From NCBI GenBank assembly GCA_900543975.1, contig UQTI01000071.1:1-14412 (forward strand): DNA of 14,412 bases, read 5' to 3'. This stretch comes from an uncultured Prevotella sp. Lineage in GTDB: Bacteria; Bacteroidota; Bacteroidia; Bacteroidales; Bacteroidaceae. Shown piece after piece: positions 5,761-13,147 of this stretch; the first letter of the stretch is position 1, and every line of letters begins with the position of its first letter. The notes beneath the pieces were generated by a model, which was given only the letters and a program-made list of their open reading frames with translations, did no database searches and had not been told where the DNA came from. A program made the position numbers and the translations under genes.

Positions 5761-7920
5761 TTACTCGTCCTCATCTGCCTCTGCCTCATGAGCAGCAATA
5801 AGCTGCTGCTGCAAATCGTTAGGCACAAGCTCATAGCTGGCAAACTTGGTTGTGAACGAAGCGCGACCACCGGTAATGCTGCTCAGAGAGATTGAATAGT
5901 TGCTCAGCTCCTTAAGAGGAATCTTTGCCTGCAACTTCTGATAACCGGCCTCGCTGTCCATACCCATGATTAGAGCTCGGCGACCCTGAAGATCACTCAT
6001 GACATCGCCCATATAATCAGAGGGAACATAGACCTCAAGGTCATAGATGGGCTCGAGAATCTTCGGACCTGCTGCCTTGAATGCATCGCTAAACGCATGA
6101 CGTGCAGCAAGCATGAACGAGAGCTCATTGCTGTCAACCGGATGCATCTTGCCGTCATACACGATAACGCGCACGTCACGGGCATAGCTGCCTGTGAGAG
6201 GACCTTTCTCCATGCGCTCCATGATGCCTTTCAGGATGGCTGGCATAAAACGAGTGTCGATAGCACCGCCGACAACGGTGTTGATGAACACAAGCTTACC
6301 GCCCCACTCCAAGTTTATCTCCTCACGTCCCTTGACATTCATCTTTATCTCCTGACCATTGAGCTTATAGGTTGTGGGGTCAGGCATGCCTTCTGCATAA
6401 GGCTCAACGATGAGATGCACTTCACCGAACTGACCGGCACCACCCGACTGCTTCTTATGACGATAATCGGCAGCAGCGCTCTTGGTTATGGTCTCACGAT
6501 AAGGAATCTTCGGCTCGTCAAATTTCACAGGAATCTTCTCGTTGTTCTCAAGACGCCATTTAAGCGTGCGCAGATGGAACTCTCCCTGTCCATGAACGAT
6601 AGTCTGCTTCAACTCCTTGCTTTGCTCAACAACCCATGTAGGATCTTCCTGACGCATTTTAAGCATTGCAGCCATGAGCTTTTCTGTATCAGCAGAGTTT
6701 ACGGCCTTAATGGCACGCGCGTATTTAGAGTTGGGGTATTTGATAAAGTCGAATTTCCATTCGCAGTCTTTATCGTTAAGGGTGTTTCCTGTCTTTACAT
6801 CTTTCAGCTTCACAGTACATCCTATATCTCCTGCATTAAGCTTGTCTACAGGAAGACGGTTGGCACCGGCGCATACATAGATCTGGCCTAAGCGCTCACG
6901 CGAACCACGATCGGCGTTTGTGAGATCATCACCAGATTTAACGCTACCGCTCATAACCTTAAAGTAGCTCACCTCACCAATGTGGGGTTCCATACCTGTC
7001 TTGAAGAAATATACGCTCTCAGGACCGTCACTATCAGGAGTGATCTCTTCGCCACGAGTGTTGTGGAGTTTCGGCATCTCGCTAACAAATGGCACAACAT
7101 TGCCAAGGAACTCCATCAGTCGACGTACGCCCATATCTTTTGCTGCACACACACAGAACACGGGGAAGATGGAGCGTGTGACGAGTCCCTTGCGTATGCC
7201 TTCACGCATTTCATCCTCCGTAAGGGTCTCCTCCTCGAAAAATTTCTCCATCAATGTCTCATCGTTCTCGGCTGCTGCCTCTACAAGCGTCTTGTGAAGC
7301 TCCATGGCCTTATCCATCTCTTCTGCTGGAATATCCTCAATAACAGGCATGCCACCTTCTGCTGGCCATGAATATTTTTTCATCAACAACACATCGATAA
7401 TGGCGTTGAAGCCAGGACCTGTCTGTACAGGATATTGGACCTGCACACATTTTGAGCCGTAGATGTCGTGCATAGCGCTTACCACGTTGTCAAAATCGCA
7501 CTTCTCCGAGTCGAGCTGATTTATAAGGAATATAACAGGTTTCTTGAGCTTCTCTGTATATCTGAACACGTTCTGCGTACCTACCTCAGGACCATACTGT
7601 CCGTTAATGAGGATAACGGCCTGGTCTGTAACGTTGAGTGCGGTAATGGCACCACCTACGAAATCGTCGGAACCCGGACAATCAATAATGTTAAGCTTCT
7701 TGTTGTTCCATTCTACATGGAAAACAGTTGAGAACACAGAATAACCATATTCCTGCTCAACAGGAAAATAATCGCTTACGGTGTTTTTCGCTTCTACGGT
7801 TCCTCTTCGTTTAATGATACCGCTACCAAAGAGTAAAGACTCGGCAAGGGTTGTCTTGCCGCTACCCGCACTGCCAAGCAGCGCGATGTTTTTGATTTCA
7901 TTTGTTTGATAAACTCTCAT
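5761..7920 (-). CDS. fusA2: EF-G paralog (EF-G2-like translational GTPase homologue) with altered active site
   Basis: This 719-residue protein has the EF-G domain order: G domain, domain II, and C-terminal domains III-V with ribosome-contacting regions. The nucleotide motifs deviate from housekeeping EF-G. The P-loop is GSAGSGKTT (16-24) instead of AHIDAGKTT; switch I reads EQEYGYSV instead of EQERGITI; switch II is DCPGSDDF (80-87) with Ser84 where the catalytic His of DTPGH normally sits; the G4 motif is NQLD (134-137) instead of NKxD. Bacteroides thetaiotaomicron EF-G2 (BT2167) is reported to support translation without GTPase activity and to matter during carbon limitation and gut colonisation; this protein is a candidate orthologue. 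The ATG at 7920 (MRVYQTNEIKN) is preferred to the TTG at 7929. An acidic tail (EADEDE) ends the protein. It appears monocistronic, with a terminator at 5693-5729. Confidence 0.88.
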   Translation of the reverse strand: MRVYQTNEIKNIALLGSAGSGKTTLAESLLFGSGIIKRRGTVEAKNTVSDYFPVEQEYGYSVFSTVFHVEWNNKKLNIIDCPGSDDFVGGAITALNVTDQAVILINGQYGPEVGTQNVFRYTEKLKKPVIFLINQLDSEKCDFDNVVSAMHDIYGSKCVQVQYPVQTGPGFNAIIDVLLMKKYSWPAEGGMPVIEDIPAEEMDKAMELHKTLVEAAAENDETLMEKFFEEETLTEDEMREGIRKGLVTRSIFPVFCVCAAKDMGVRRLMEFLGNVVPFVSEMPKLHNTRGEEITPDSDGPESVYFFKTGMEPHIGEVSYFKVMSGSVKSGDDLTNADRGSRERLGQIYVCAGANRLPVDKLNAGDIGCTVKLKDVKTGNTLNDKDCEWKFDFIKYPNSKYARAIKAVNSADTEKLMAAMLKMRQEDPTWVVEQSKELKQTIVHGQGEFHLRTLKWRLENNEKIPVKFDEPKIPYRETITKSAAADYRHKKQSGGAGQFGEVHLIVEPYAEGMPDPTTYKLNGQEIKMNVKGREEINLEWGGKLVFINTVVGGAIDTRFMPAILKGIMERMEKGPLTGSYARDVRVIVYDGKMHPVDSNELSFMLAARHAFSDAFKAAGPKILEPIYDLEVYVPSDYMGDVMSDLQGRRALIMGMDSEAGYQKLQAKIPLKELSNYSISLSSITGGRASFTTKFASYELVPNDLQQQLIAAHEAEADEDE

Positions 7921-7934
7921 ATCTATCAAAGGTT

Positions 7935-7993
7935 TAAAGTTAGAAATGGCAGCTCACTTCTTTTGTTTCACTTTTGCCAATGGTGTGCACCAT
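7935..7993 (-). promoter_or_regulatory. Possible activator-dependent promoter of the EF-G paralog
   Basis: A weak -7 candidate, TAACTTTA (7942-7935), lies just upstream of the gene without a good TTTG at -33. A dyad with arms ATGGTG and CACCAT (7980-7993) is centred about 59 bp upstream of the predicted transcription start. That is the placement typical of a CRP-family activator site. The B. thetaiotaomicron homologue is controlled by the CRP-family regulator Cur, but I do not know its exact binding consensus, so the match is positional only. Confidence 0.3.
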
Positions 7994-8009
7994 AAGGGTA
8001 ATGAAAACG

Positions 8010-8030
8010 TGTAGGGAGGTTAATCCTACA
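8010..8030. repeat. Dyad TGTAGG-N9-CCTACA in the divergent intergenic region
   Basis: Arms TGTAGG (8010-8015) and CCTACA (8025-8030) are exact inverted repeats. The same pair of hexamers recurs in the opposite order at 8223-8244. No function is assigned; it could be a protein-binding site or a weak hairpin. Confidence 0.4.
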
Positions 8031-8067
8031 ACATGTAAAAAAGTGGCTGTATAGTAGTCTCTAATTC

Positions 8068-8080
8068 AGACCATAGGTCT
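8068..8080. repeat. Dyad AGACC-ATA-GGTCT
   Basis: A perfect 5-bp inverted repeat with a 3-nt centre, midway between the two divergent genes. A related imperfect palindrome, AGACTTTTTAAAAGGTCT, lies at 8191-8208. Either may be a binding site; no known consensus is recognised. Confidence 0.35.
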
Positions 8081-8136
8081 TTATCGCCGTCTAAGTTAGA
8101 TATTTTTACACAAAAAACCAAAAGAATTGTGATAAA

Positions 8137-8170
8137 ATTGCTATTTTTTTAAAACATATTAGTAATTTTG
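8137..8170 (+). promoter_or_regulatory. Candidate promoter of the hemW-engB-uup run
   Basis: TAATTTTG (8163-8170) matches TAnnTTTG. The only -33-like element is ATTG at 8137-8140, 22 bp upstream, a little too far. The leader would be about 128 nt and would contain the palindrome at 8191-8208 and the dyad CCTACA-N10-TGTAGG at 8223-8244. Confidence 0.35.
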
Positions 8171-8222
8171 TACTAAAATTCAATGGAAGCAGACTTTTTA
8201 AAAGGTCTAAAAACCATCTGTC

Positions 8223-8244
8223 CCTACAAAATCAAATATGTAGG
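8223..8244 (+). repeat. Dyad CCTACA-N10-TGTAGG in the hemW leader
   Basis: Arms CCTACA (8223-8228) and TGTAGG (8239-8244) are exact inverted repeats, made of the same hexamers as the dyad at 8010-8030. It lies about 60 bp before the hemW start, in the predicted untranslated leader, where it could form a small hairpin or bind a protein. Confidence 0.35.
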
Positions 8245-8304
8245 TCATTAATTCTGATTGTCATTAATAAACAAGATTTGTAGAAATAGTTTTTCAACCA
8301 CAAC

Positions 8305-9441
8305 ATGGCAGGACTATATGTTCACATCCCATTCTGCGCAAGCAGATGCATATATTGCGGCTTTTACAGCAGCACGCTAAAGGAAGACATAAAACATCAG
8401 TATGTCACGGCCTTGGGCAAAGAGCTGGCTTTACGCAAGAACTATCTTGAGAACGGATGCTGTAACAACAGCCAAGATATAACCACTATATATATAGGTG
8501 GCGGAACACCGTCTCAACTGTCGTCTGAAGACATAGAGAAGCTTTTTTCTTTTATCTATTCTTATAATGACAAGAAGAATCTGAAAGAGGTTACGTTTGA
8601 AGCGAACCCCGATGACATAACACCTCATTTGGTGGCAACTCTACGCAAATGTGGTGTGAACCGAGTTAGCATGGGTACACAGACTTTCAATGATGAACGT
8701 TTGAAATTCCTTCATCGCAGACACACAGCCCTTCAAACAAACAAAGCTGTAGACATTTTACGAAAAGGAGGTATTGACAATATCAGCATAGACCTCATTT
8801 ATGGTTTTCCTGAACAAACTGTAGATGAATGGCAAAAGGATATAAACCATGCTATTGAGCTTAACGTCAATCACTTGTCGGCATATAGCCTAATGTATGA
8901 AGAAGGTACTTCTCTTTACAAAATGCTCAAACAAGGAAAGATAAAAGAGATTGACGAAGATGTGAGCGTGGCAATGTACAAAACACTCGTAAAAAGCATG
9001 AAGGATGCCGGATACGAGCATTATGAAATAAGCAATTTCGCAAAACCTGGCATGCGTGCCATGCACAACAGTAGCTATTGGGACGACACACCATACATTG
9101 GCATAGGAGCGGCAGCTCACTCCTACAACCGCAAATCGCGTCAATGGAACGTCTCTGACATCAAGAAATATATTGAAGCAACAAACAACGATGTGATTCT
9201 TGCTGAACAGGAGACAATAGACGATGACACCCACTACAATGACCTCATAACAACAGCACTACGCACATCTGAAGGACTCGATTTGGATATGCTTGATGAA
9301 AAACAGAAACATTTCATGCTTGAGTGTGCTAAAGATTATTTGCAAACAGGGAGTCTTGAACTGTCAGACAACCATATTCGCATAGCACCAGACAGCGTGT
9401 TCATAAGCGACATGGTTATGAGTGATTTAATGAAGGTCTAA
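8305..9441 (+). CDS. hemW: HemW-type radical SAM heme chaperone
   Basis: A 378-residue radical SAM protein. The iron-sulfur motif is CxxxCxxC at Cys11, Cys15 and Cys18, followed by G-F. The coproporphyrinogen oxidase HemN has a fourth Cys two positions on; its absence points to HemW, a heme-binding chaperone. SAM-binding features follow: GGGTPS (65-70) and EANPDD (99-104). The C-terminal half has the HemW signatures EISNFAKPG (241-249), HNSSYW (254-259) and GIGAAAHS (266-273). Many genomes mislabel HemW as oxygen-independent coproporphyrinogen III oxidase. It opens a plus-strand run with the membrane protein, engB and uup; the gap to the next gene is 26 bp. The ATG at 8305 (MAGLYVHIPFC) matches family starts. 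Confidence 0.9.
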   Translation: MAGLYVHIPFCASRCIYCGFYSSTLKEDIKHQYVTALGKELALRKNYLENGCCNNSQDITTIYIGGGTPSQLSSEDIEKLFSFIYSYNDKKNLKEVTFEANPDDITPHLVATLRKCGVNRVSMGTQTFNDERLKFLHRRHTALQTNKAVDILRKGGIDNISIDLIYGFPEQTVDEWQKDINHAIELNVNHLSAYSLMYEEGTSLYKMLKQGKIKEIDEDVSVAMYKTLVKSMKDAGYEHYEISNFAKPGMRAMHNSSYWDDTPYIGIGAAAHSYNRKSRQWNVSDIKKYIEATNNDVILAEQETIDDDTHYNDLITTALRTSEGLDLDMLDEKQKHFMLECAKDYLQTGSLELSDNHIRIAPDSVFISDMVMSDLMKV

Positions 9442-9467
9442 ATTTTAAAAACAAAAAGAAAAAACAA

Positions 9468-9827
9468 ATGACAGATAAAGATTTTGAATCATATTGGCAG
9501 AAGAACCGTCTACAGATTCTAAAAAACAACGATAGTTACAACAAGGCGACTCAAGGATATAAGATGACATCGGGAGCCGACTATCTTCTATTTGGAATTC
9601 CTGTTGCTACGGGCATTATATGCATTGACTATCTGCCTCTACAAAACGAAATTCTCAAATGGATATGTAGCGCAGTTATAACCATTCTTTGCTTCGCAAT
9701 TTGTGTATGGATAAAAACAGCCATAACAGCAACAGAAACGCCTGACGAAATTGAGAAGCGCATAAAAAAAGCCACTCATGATATCTGGAAAAAGAAGATG
9801 GCTGAACATCTACAACAAAACAAATAA
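9468..9827 (+). CDS. Small membrane protein of unknown function, two predicted helices
   Basis: This 119-residue protein is not recognised. Residues 1-36 are polar and charged (MTDKDFESYWQKNRLQILKN at the start). Two hydrophobic segments follow, about 39-56 (YLLFGIPVATGIICIDYL) and 63-83 (LKWICSAVITILCFAICVWI), joined by a short loop. The C-terminus (87-119) is a charged, probably helical tail rich in Lys and Glu. With an even number of helices both ends should be on the same side, most likely the cytoplasm. It starts 26 bp after hemW and ends 80 bp before engB. That context suggests shared transcription but does not define a function. Confidence 0.75.
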   Translation: MTDKDFESYWQKNRLQILKNNDSYNKATQGYKMTSGADYLLFGIPVATGIICIDYLPLQNEILKWICSAVITILCFAICVWIKTAITATETPDEIEKRIKKATHDIWKKKMAEHLQQNK

Positions 9828-9907
9828 GGCGCTATGTTCAGAACGGATATTATATGTGTCTAACTTTTCACAATCACTAAAAACAGAAAAAAGCAAAAAA
9901 AACAATT

Positions 9908-10522
9908 ATGGAAATAAAGAAATCTGCATTCGTAATATCAGCACCCACAATTAGTAAGTGTCCTGTTGACAACAAACCAGAGTATGCTTTTATTGGCCGC
10001 TCTAACGTGGGCAAGTCAAGTCTGATAAATATGCTGTGTCAACATAAGGGACTTGCCAAAACTAGCGCCACTCCCGGCAAGACCTTACTGATAAACCATT
10101 TTATTATCAACAACGAATGGTACCTTGTAGACCTGCCCGGTTATGGTTTTGCTAAACGTTCCAAATCGGTACAGCAGAAGCTGACTCAGATGATAAATTC
10201 TTACATCTTACAACGTGAACAGCTCGTCAACACGTTTGTTCTTGTAGACATACGACATGAGCAACAAAAGATTGACCGCGAGTTTATTGATTGGCTAGGA
10301 CAAAGCGGTGTGCCTTTCGCCATTATCTTTACAAAGGCCGATAAACTGGGACCTGTCAGAGCACGCCAGAACGCTGAAGCATGGATGCGACAGCTTGCTG
10401 ACACATGGGAAGAGTTACCTCCCTACTTCATTACCAGCTCTGAAAATCGGACAGGACGCGACGAGGTTCTCAACTATATTGAGCAAATAAACTCATCTCT
10501 CAATCAAGAAGAAAAGGCATAA
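9908..10522 (+). CDS. engB: Ribosome-assembly GTPase EngB/YsxC/YihA
   Basis: A 204-residue TRAFAC-class GTPase required for late large-subunit maturation in studied bacteria. All G motifs are visible: P-loop GRSNVGKSS (30-38), the switch I Thr within TSATPGKT (52-59), DLPGYG (75-80), TKAD (142-145) and the G5 Ser pair SS (177-178). The GRSNVGKSSLIN and TPGKT blocks are distinctive of EngB and separate it from Era or Der. Length is normal for the family. It ends 7 bp before the ABC-F gene, so the two are probably translated from one mRNA. Confidence 0.95.
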   Translation: MEIKKSAFVISAPTISKCPVDNKPEYAFIGRSNVGKSSLINMLCQHKGLAKTSATPGKTLLINHFIINNEWYLVDLPGYGFAKRSKSVQQKLTQMINSYILQREQLVNTFVLVDIRHEQQKIDREFIDWLGQSGVPFAIIFTKADKLGPVRARQNAEAWMRQLADTWEELPPYFITSSENRTGRDEVLNYIEQINSSLNQEEKA

Positions 10523-10529
10523 GACAACT

Positions 10530-12317
10530 ATGGCATTACAAACTCCATTTATTGATGTTCAGAATGTAAGCAAGGCATTCGGAGCACATGTGCTTTTCAA
10601 GAATCTATCGTTCTCTATTGCTGAAGGACAACGTGTGGGACTGATTGCACGAAACGGAACAGGCAAGACAACTCTTCTTTCTATCGTCTCTGGACATGAG
10701 AGTTGTGACAGCGGCAACATTATCTTCCGTAACGGCATAAAAGTGGGATATCTTGAACAGACGCCCAAATTTGATGCAAACGATACTGTTCTTGACGCTT
10801 GCTTCAACCATCAAGGCGAAGAAGAAAAGGTGTTAAAAGCAAAACAAGTTCTAACACAGCTACACATTGACGACCTTTGTCAAAAGATTGGAGAGTTAAG
10901 CGGTGGACAACAGAAACGTGTGGCTCTAGCCAACGTGCTCATAACCGAACCCGATTTGCTTATTCTCGACGAGCCGACCAACCATCTGGACCTGGAAATG
11001 ATTGAATGGCTTGAAGGGTATCTGCAAAGGGGTAACAAAACACTATTAATGGTTACGCACGACCGTTTCTTTCTAGACAATGTGTGCGACACCATTCTTG
11101 AGCTTGACGACAATACCATTTACACATATCGGGGCAATTATGCCTACTATCTTGAAAAAAGACAGGAACGCATAAACAACACCAATGCAGAGATTCAGCG
11201 GGCAAACAATCTTTATCGCCGTGAACTCGAATGGATGCGCCGACAGCCACAGGCTCGTGGCCACAAAGCAAAATATCGCGAAGATGCGTTTGTTGAACTT
11301 GAACGTAAGGCTCACCAACGCATTGAAGAACGACAAGTGAGACTTAAGTCAAAGAACGTTTACATTGGATCAAAGATTTTTGAATGCCAGTATGTGTCCA
11401 AAGCGTTTGAAAACAAAGTTATATTGAAAGATTTCTACTATAACTTTGCCCGTTTTGAGAAGATGGGAATCATTGGAAACAACGGTGCGGGAAAATCAAC
11501 GTTTATTAAACTGTTGCTCGGATTGGTACAGCCCGACAACGGCAAATTTGACATCGGCGAAACCGTACGCTTCGGCTATTTCTCTCAAGAAGGTTTGCTG
11601 TTTGACGAACAACAAAAAGTTATTGATGTCATTACCGACATTGCTGAATATGTAGACCTTGGAGCGGGTAAACATCTAACAGCCTCACAGCTGCTACAGT
11701 TTTTCCTATTCACGCCTGAGCAACAACACAACTATGTGTACAAGCTTAGTGGTGGCGAAAGACGCAAACTACATCTGTGCACAGTACTAATGAGAAACCC
11801 CAACTTCTTGGTGCTTGACGAGCCTACCAATGACCTCGACATTCAAACGCTACAGGTTCTTGAAGAATATCTTCAAGATTTCCCAGGCTGTGTCATTATC
11901 GTAAGTCACGACCGCTATTTCATGGATAAAGTTGTAGACCACTTGCTTGTATTCAAAGGTGATGGTGTTGTTAAAGATTTCCCTGGCAACTACACCCAAT
12001 ACCGAGAATGGTCTTCACTACAAACCAAGGAAGAACAAGCGCAGAAAGCAGCATTGAACAGTAAACGGGAAATAGAGAAGAAAACACGTAACAACACAAC
12101 TCGAACAAAAAAAACATACAAGGAGAAGATCGAGTTTGAACAGCTTGAAAAAGACATAGCTGCTCTTGAGGCTGAACAGAAACACATTGAGAATGCGTTA
12201 TGTGGTGGCACCATTTCGGTAGAAGAAATTACAGAAATGAGCAAACGGCTTCCAATAATCAAAGACGAGATTGATGAAAAAAGCATGAGATGGCTCGAAC
12301 TTTCTGAACTCGACTAA
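10530..12317 (+). CDS. uup: ABC-F ATPase, Uup type
   Basis: A 595-residue protein with two ABC ATPase domains and no membrane segments, as in translation-associated ABC-F proteins. Domain 1 has Walker A ARNGTGKTT (40-48), signature LSGGQ (123-127), Walker B LLILDEPTNHLD (143-154) and switch His177. Domain 2 has GNNGAGKST (316-324), LSGGE (406-410), FLVLDEPTNDLD (426-437) and His460. Both catalytic Glu residues (148 and 431) are present, so both sites look active. The inter-domain linker contains ELEWMRRQPQARGHKAKYRE (232-251), typical of Uup, and a charged coiled coil (about 495-555) ends the protein. Uup members act on ribosomes and affect transposon precise excision in E. coli; antibiotic-resistance ABC-F proteins are a less likely alternative given the linker and C-terminus. 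Confidence 0.88.
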   Translation: MALQTPFIDVQNVSKAFGAHVLFKNLSFSIAEGQRVGLIARNGTGKTTLLSIVSGHESCDSGNIIFRNGIKVGYLEQTPKFDANDTVLDACFNHQGEEEKVLKAKQVLTQLHIDDLCQKIGELSGGQQKRVALANVLITEPDLLILDEPTNHLDLEMIEWLEGYLQRGNKTLLMVTHDRFFLDNVCDTILELDDNTIYTYRGNYAYYLEKRQERINNTNAEIQRANNLYRRELEWMRRQPQARGHKAKYREDAFVELERKAHQRIEERQVRLKSKNVYIGSKIFECQYVSKAFENKVILKDFYYNFARFEKMGIIGNNGAGKSTFIKLLLGLVQPDNGKFDIGETVRFGYFSQEGLLFDEQQKVIDVITDIAEYVDLGAGKHLTASQLLQFFLFTPEQQHNYVYKLSGGERRKLHLCTVLMRNPNFLVLDEPTNDLDIQTLQVLEEYLQDFPGCVIIVSHDRYFMDKVVDHLLVFKGDGVVKDFPGNYTQYREWSSLQTKEEQAQKAALNSKREIEKKTRNNTTRTKKTYKEKIEFEQLEKDIAALEAEQKHIENALCGGTISVEEITEMSKRLPIIKDEIDEKSMRWLELSELD

Positions 12318-12338
12318 ACAAATATGTATCTTAAACAT

Positions 12339-12381
12339 GTATTCCCGTTCCACATGAAATATACATGTGAAACGGGAATAC
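12339..12381. terminator. Shared hairpin between convergent genes
   Basis: GTATTCCCGTTCCACATG (12339-12356) pairs with 12364-12381 with a single mismatch and a 7-nt loop. It lies 21 bp after the uup stop and 17 bp beyond the TetR stop, so it probably ends transcription from both sides. Neither side has a strong U run, so termination may be inefficient or the hairpin may mainly protect 3' ends. Confidence 0.65.
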
Positions 12382-12398
12382 TGTTATGCGTAGATTAA

Positions 12399-12992
12399 TT
12401 ATTTCTGTCCGCTTTTTCCCAAGGCGCCATAAACCACTTTTGCGACCAAGGGCTTACTGGCTTCTTCTGTCATGCCATGCCCCAAACGGCCATAAATAAA
12501 CGGAACCTCAAGACCCTTTATACAATAATGGGTGATATCTGCGACAAGATCAACATCCTCTATGTCAAACTCACCATCTGCTTTACCCTCCTCATACACC
12601 TTACGGAAAAGCTCTATTTCGTCCTCATCAAAATTCTTCCTCACTTTCTCAACCATCCATATATTACGGAAAAACTCTGCACGCAAATTTCCATTTCGCA
12701 CCACAGTCTCTCGAATCATGCTGAGGTGAGTGTATATAAGCTCTATAATCTTATCCTGAGGTCTAATCTTCATCATAGCAACCTCATCAAGCTTATCAGA
12801 TAACCTTTCAAGCTCAGATTCTATGACTGCTGAATAGACGTCTTCTTTACGATTAAAATAGGTGTATAAAGTGCGTCGACCTTTGCCTGATGCAACTGCA
12901 ATGTCATTCATCGTAGTGTTAGCTATTCCGTTTTTTGCGAACAGTTGACGAGCGACATCTACAAGCTTCTGCCTTGTCTTGGATATTGACAT
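12399..12992 (-). CDS. TetR/AcrR-family transcriptional regulator
   Basis: A 197-residue protein with the TetR layout. The N-terminal DNA-binding domain has its helix-turn-helix at about 27-46 (TTMNDIAVASGKGRRTLYTY), followed by the family block FNRKEDVY (46-53). The C-terminal portion is the all-helical ligand and dimer domain, too variable to name an effector. From family knowledge, such proteins usually repress their own gene or a neighbour in response to a small molecule. A 23-bp dyad overlaps its promoter, which fits self-repression. The nearest genes are the unknown 381-residue gene 155 bp upstream on the same strand and the convergent uup; neither points to a clear target. Confidence 0.88.
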   Translation of the reverse strand: MSISKTRQKLVDVARQLFAKNGIANTTMNDIAVASGKGRRTLYTYFNRKEDVYSAVIESELERLSDKLDEVAMMKIRPQDKIIELIYTHLSMIRETVVRNGNLRAEFFRNIWMVEKVRKNFDEDEIELFRKVYEEGKADGEFDIEDVDLVADITHYCIKGLEVPFIYGRLGHGMTEEASKPLVAKVVYGALGKSGQK

Positions 12993-13012
12993 ATTATATA
13001 AATTTCAAAAAA

Positions 13013-13035
13013 TGCACATCATGTTATCGTGTGCA
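13013..13035 (-). promoter_or_regulatory. Candidate self-operator of the TetR-type regulator
   Basis: Arms TGCACA (13013-13018) and TGTGCA (13030-13035) form an exact inverted repeat with 11 bases between, 23 bp overall. It overlaps the downstream end of the -7 element and the predicted transcription start, where a bound repressor would block initiation. The length is typical of TetR-family operators. Confidence 0.55.
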
Positions 13036-13065
13036 AAAATAAAACTTAAATTTGAAATATGCAAA
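13034..13065 (-). promoter_or_regulatory. Bacteroidetes-type promoter of the TetR-type gene
   Basis: On the minus strand, TTTG (13065-13062), a 20-bp spacer and TATTTTTG (13041-13034) fit both consensus elements. The leader to the ATG at 12992 would be about 35 nt and would contain the dyad at 13013-13035. Confidence 0.65.
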
Positions 13066-13147
13066 TATTTCATTACAAAACATGAACAAATCATACAAGC
13101 ATAAAAACAATAATCAAGCCCTTTATAGTTATAGAGAAACTTCATTA

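Noticed and set aside
6097..6891. 264-codon plus-strand frame opposite the EF-G paralog
   Set aside because: Antisense to a well-supported gene, with Cys/His-rich, low-complexity-like translation and no family resemblance.
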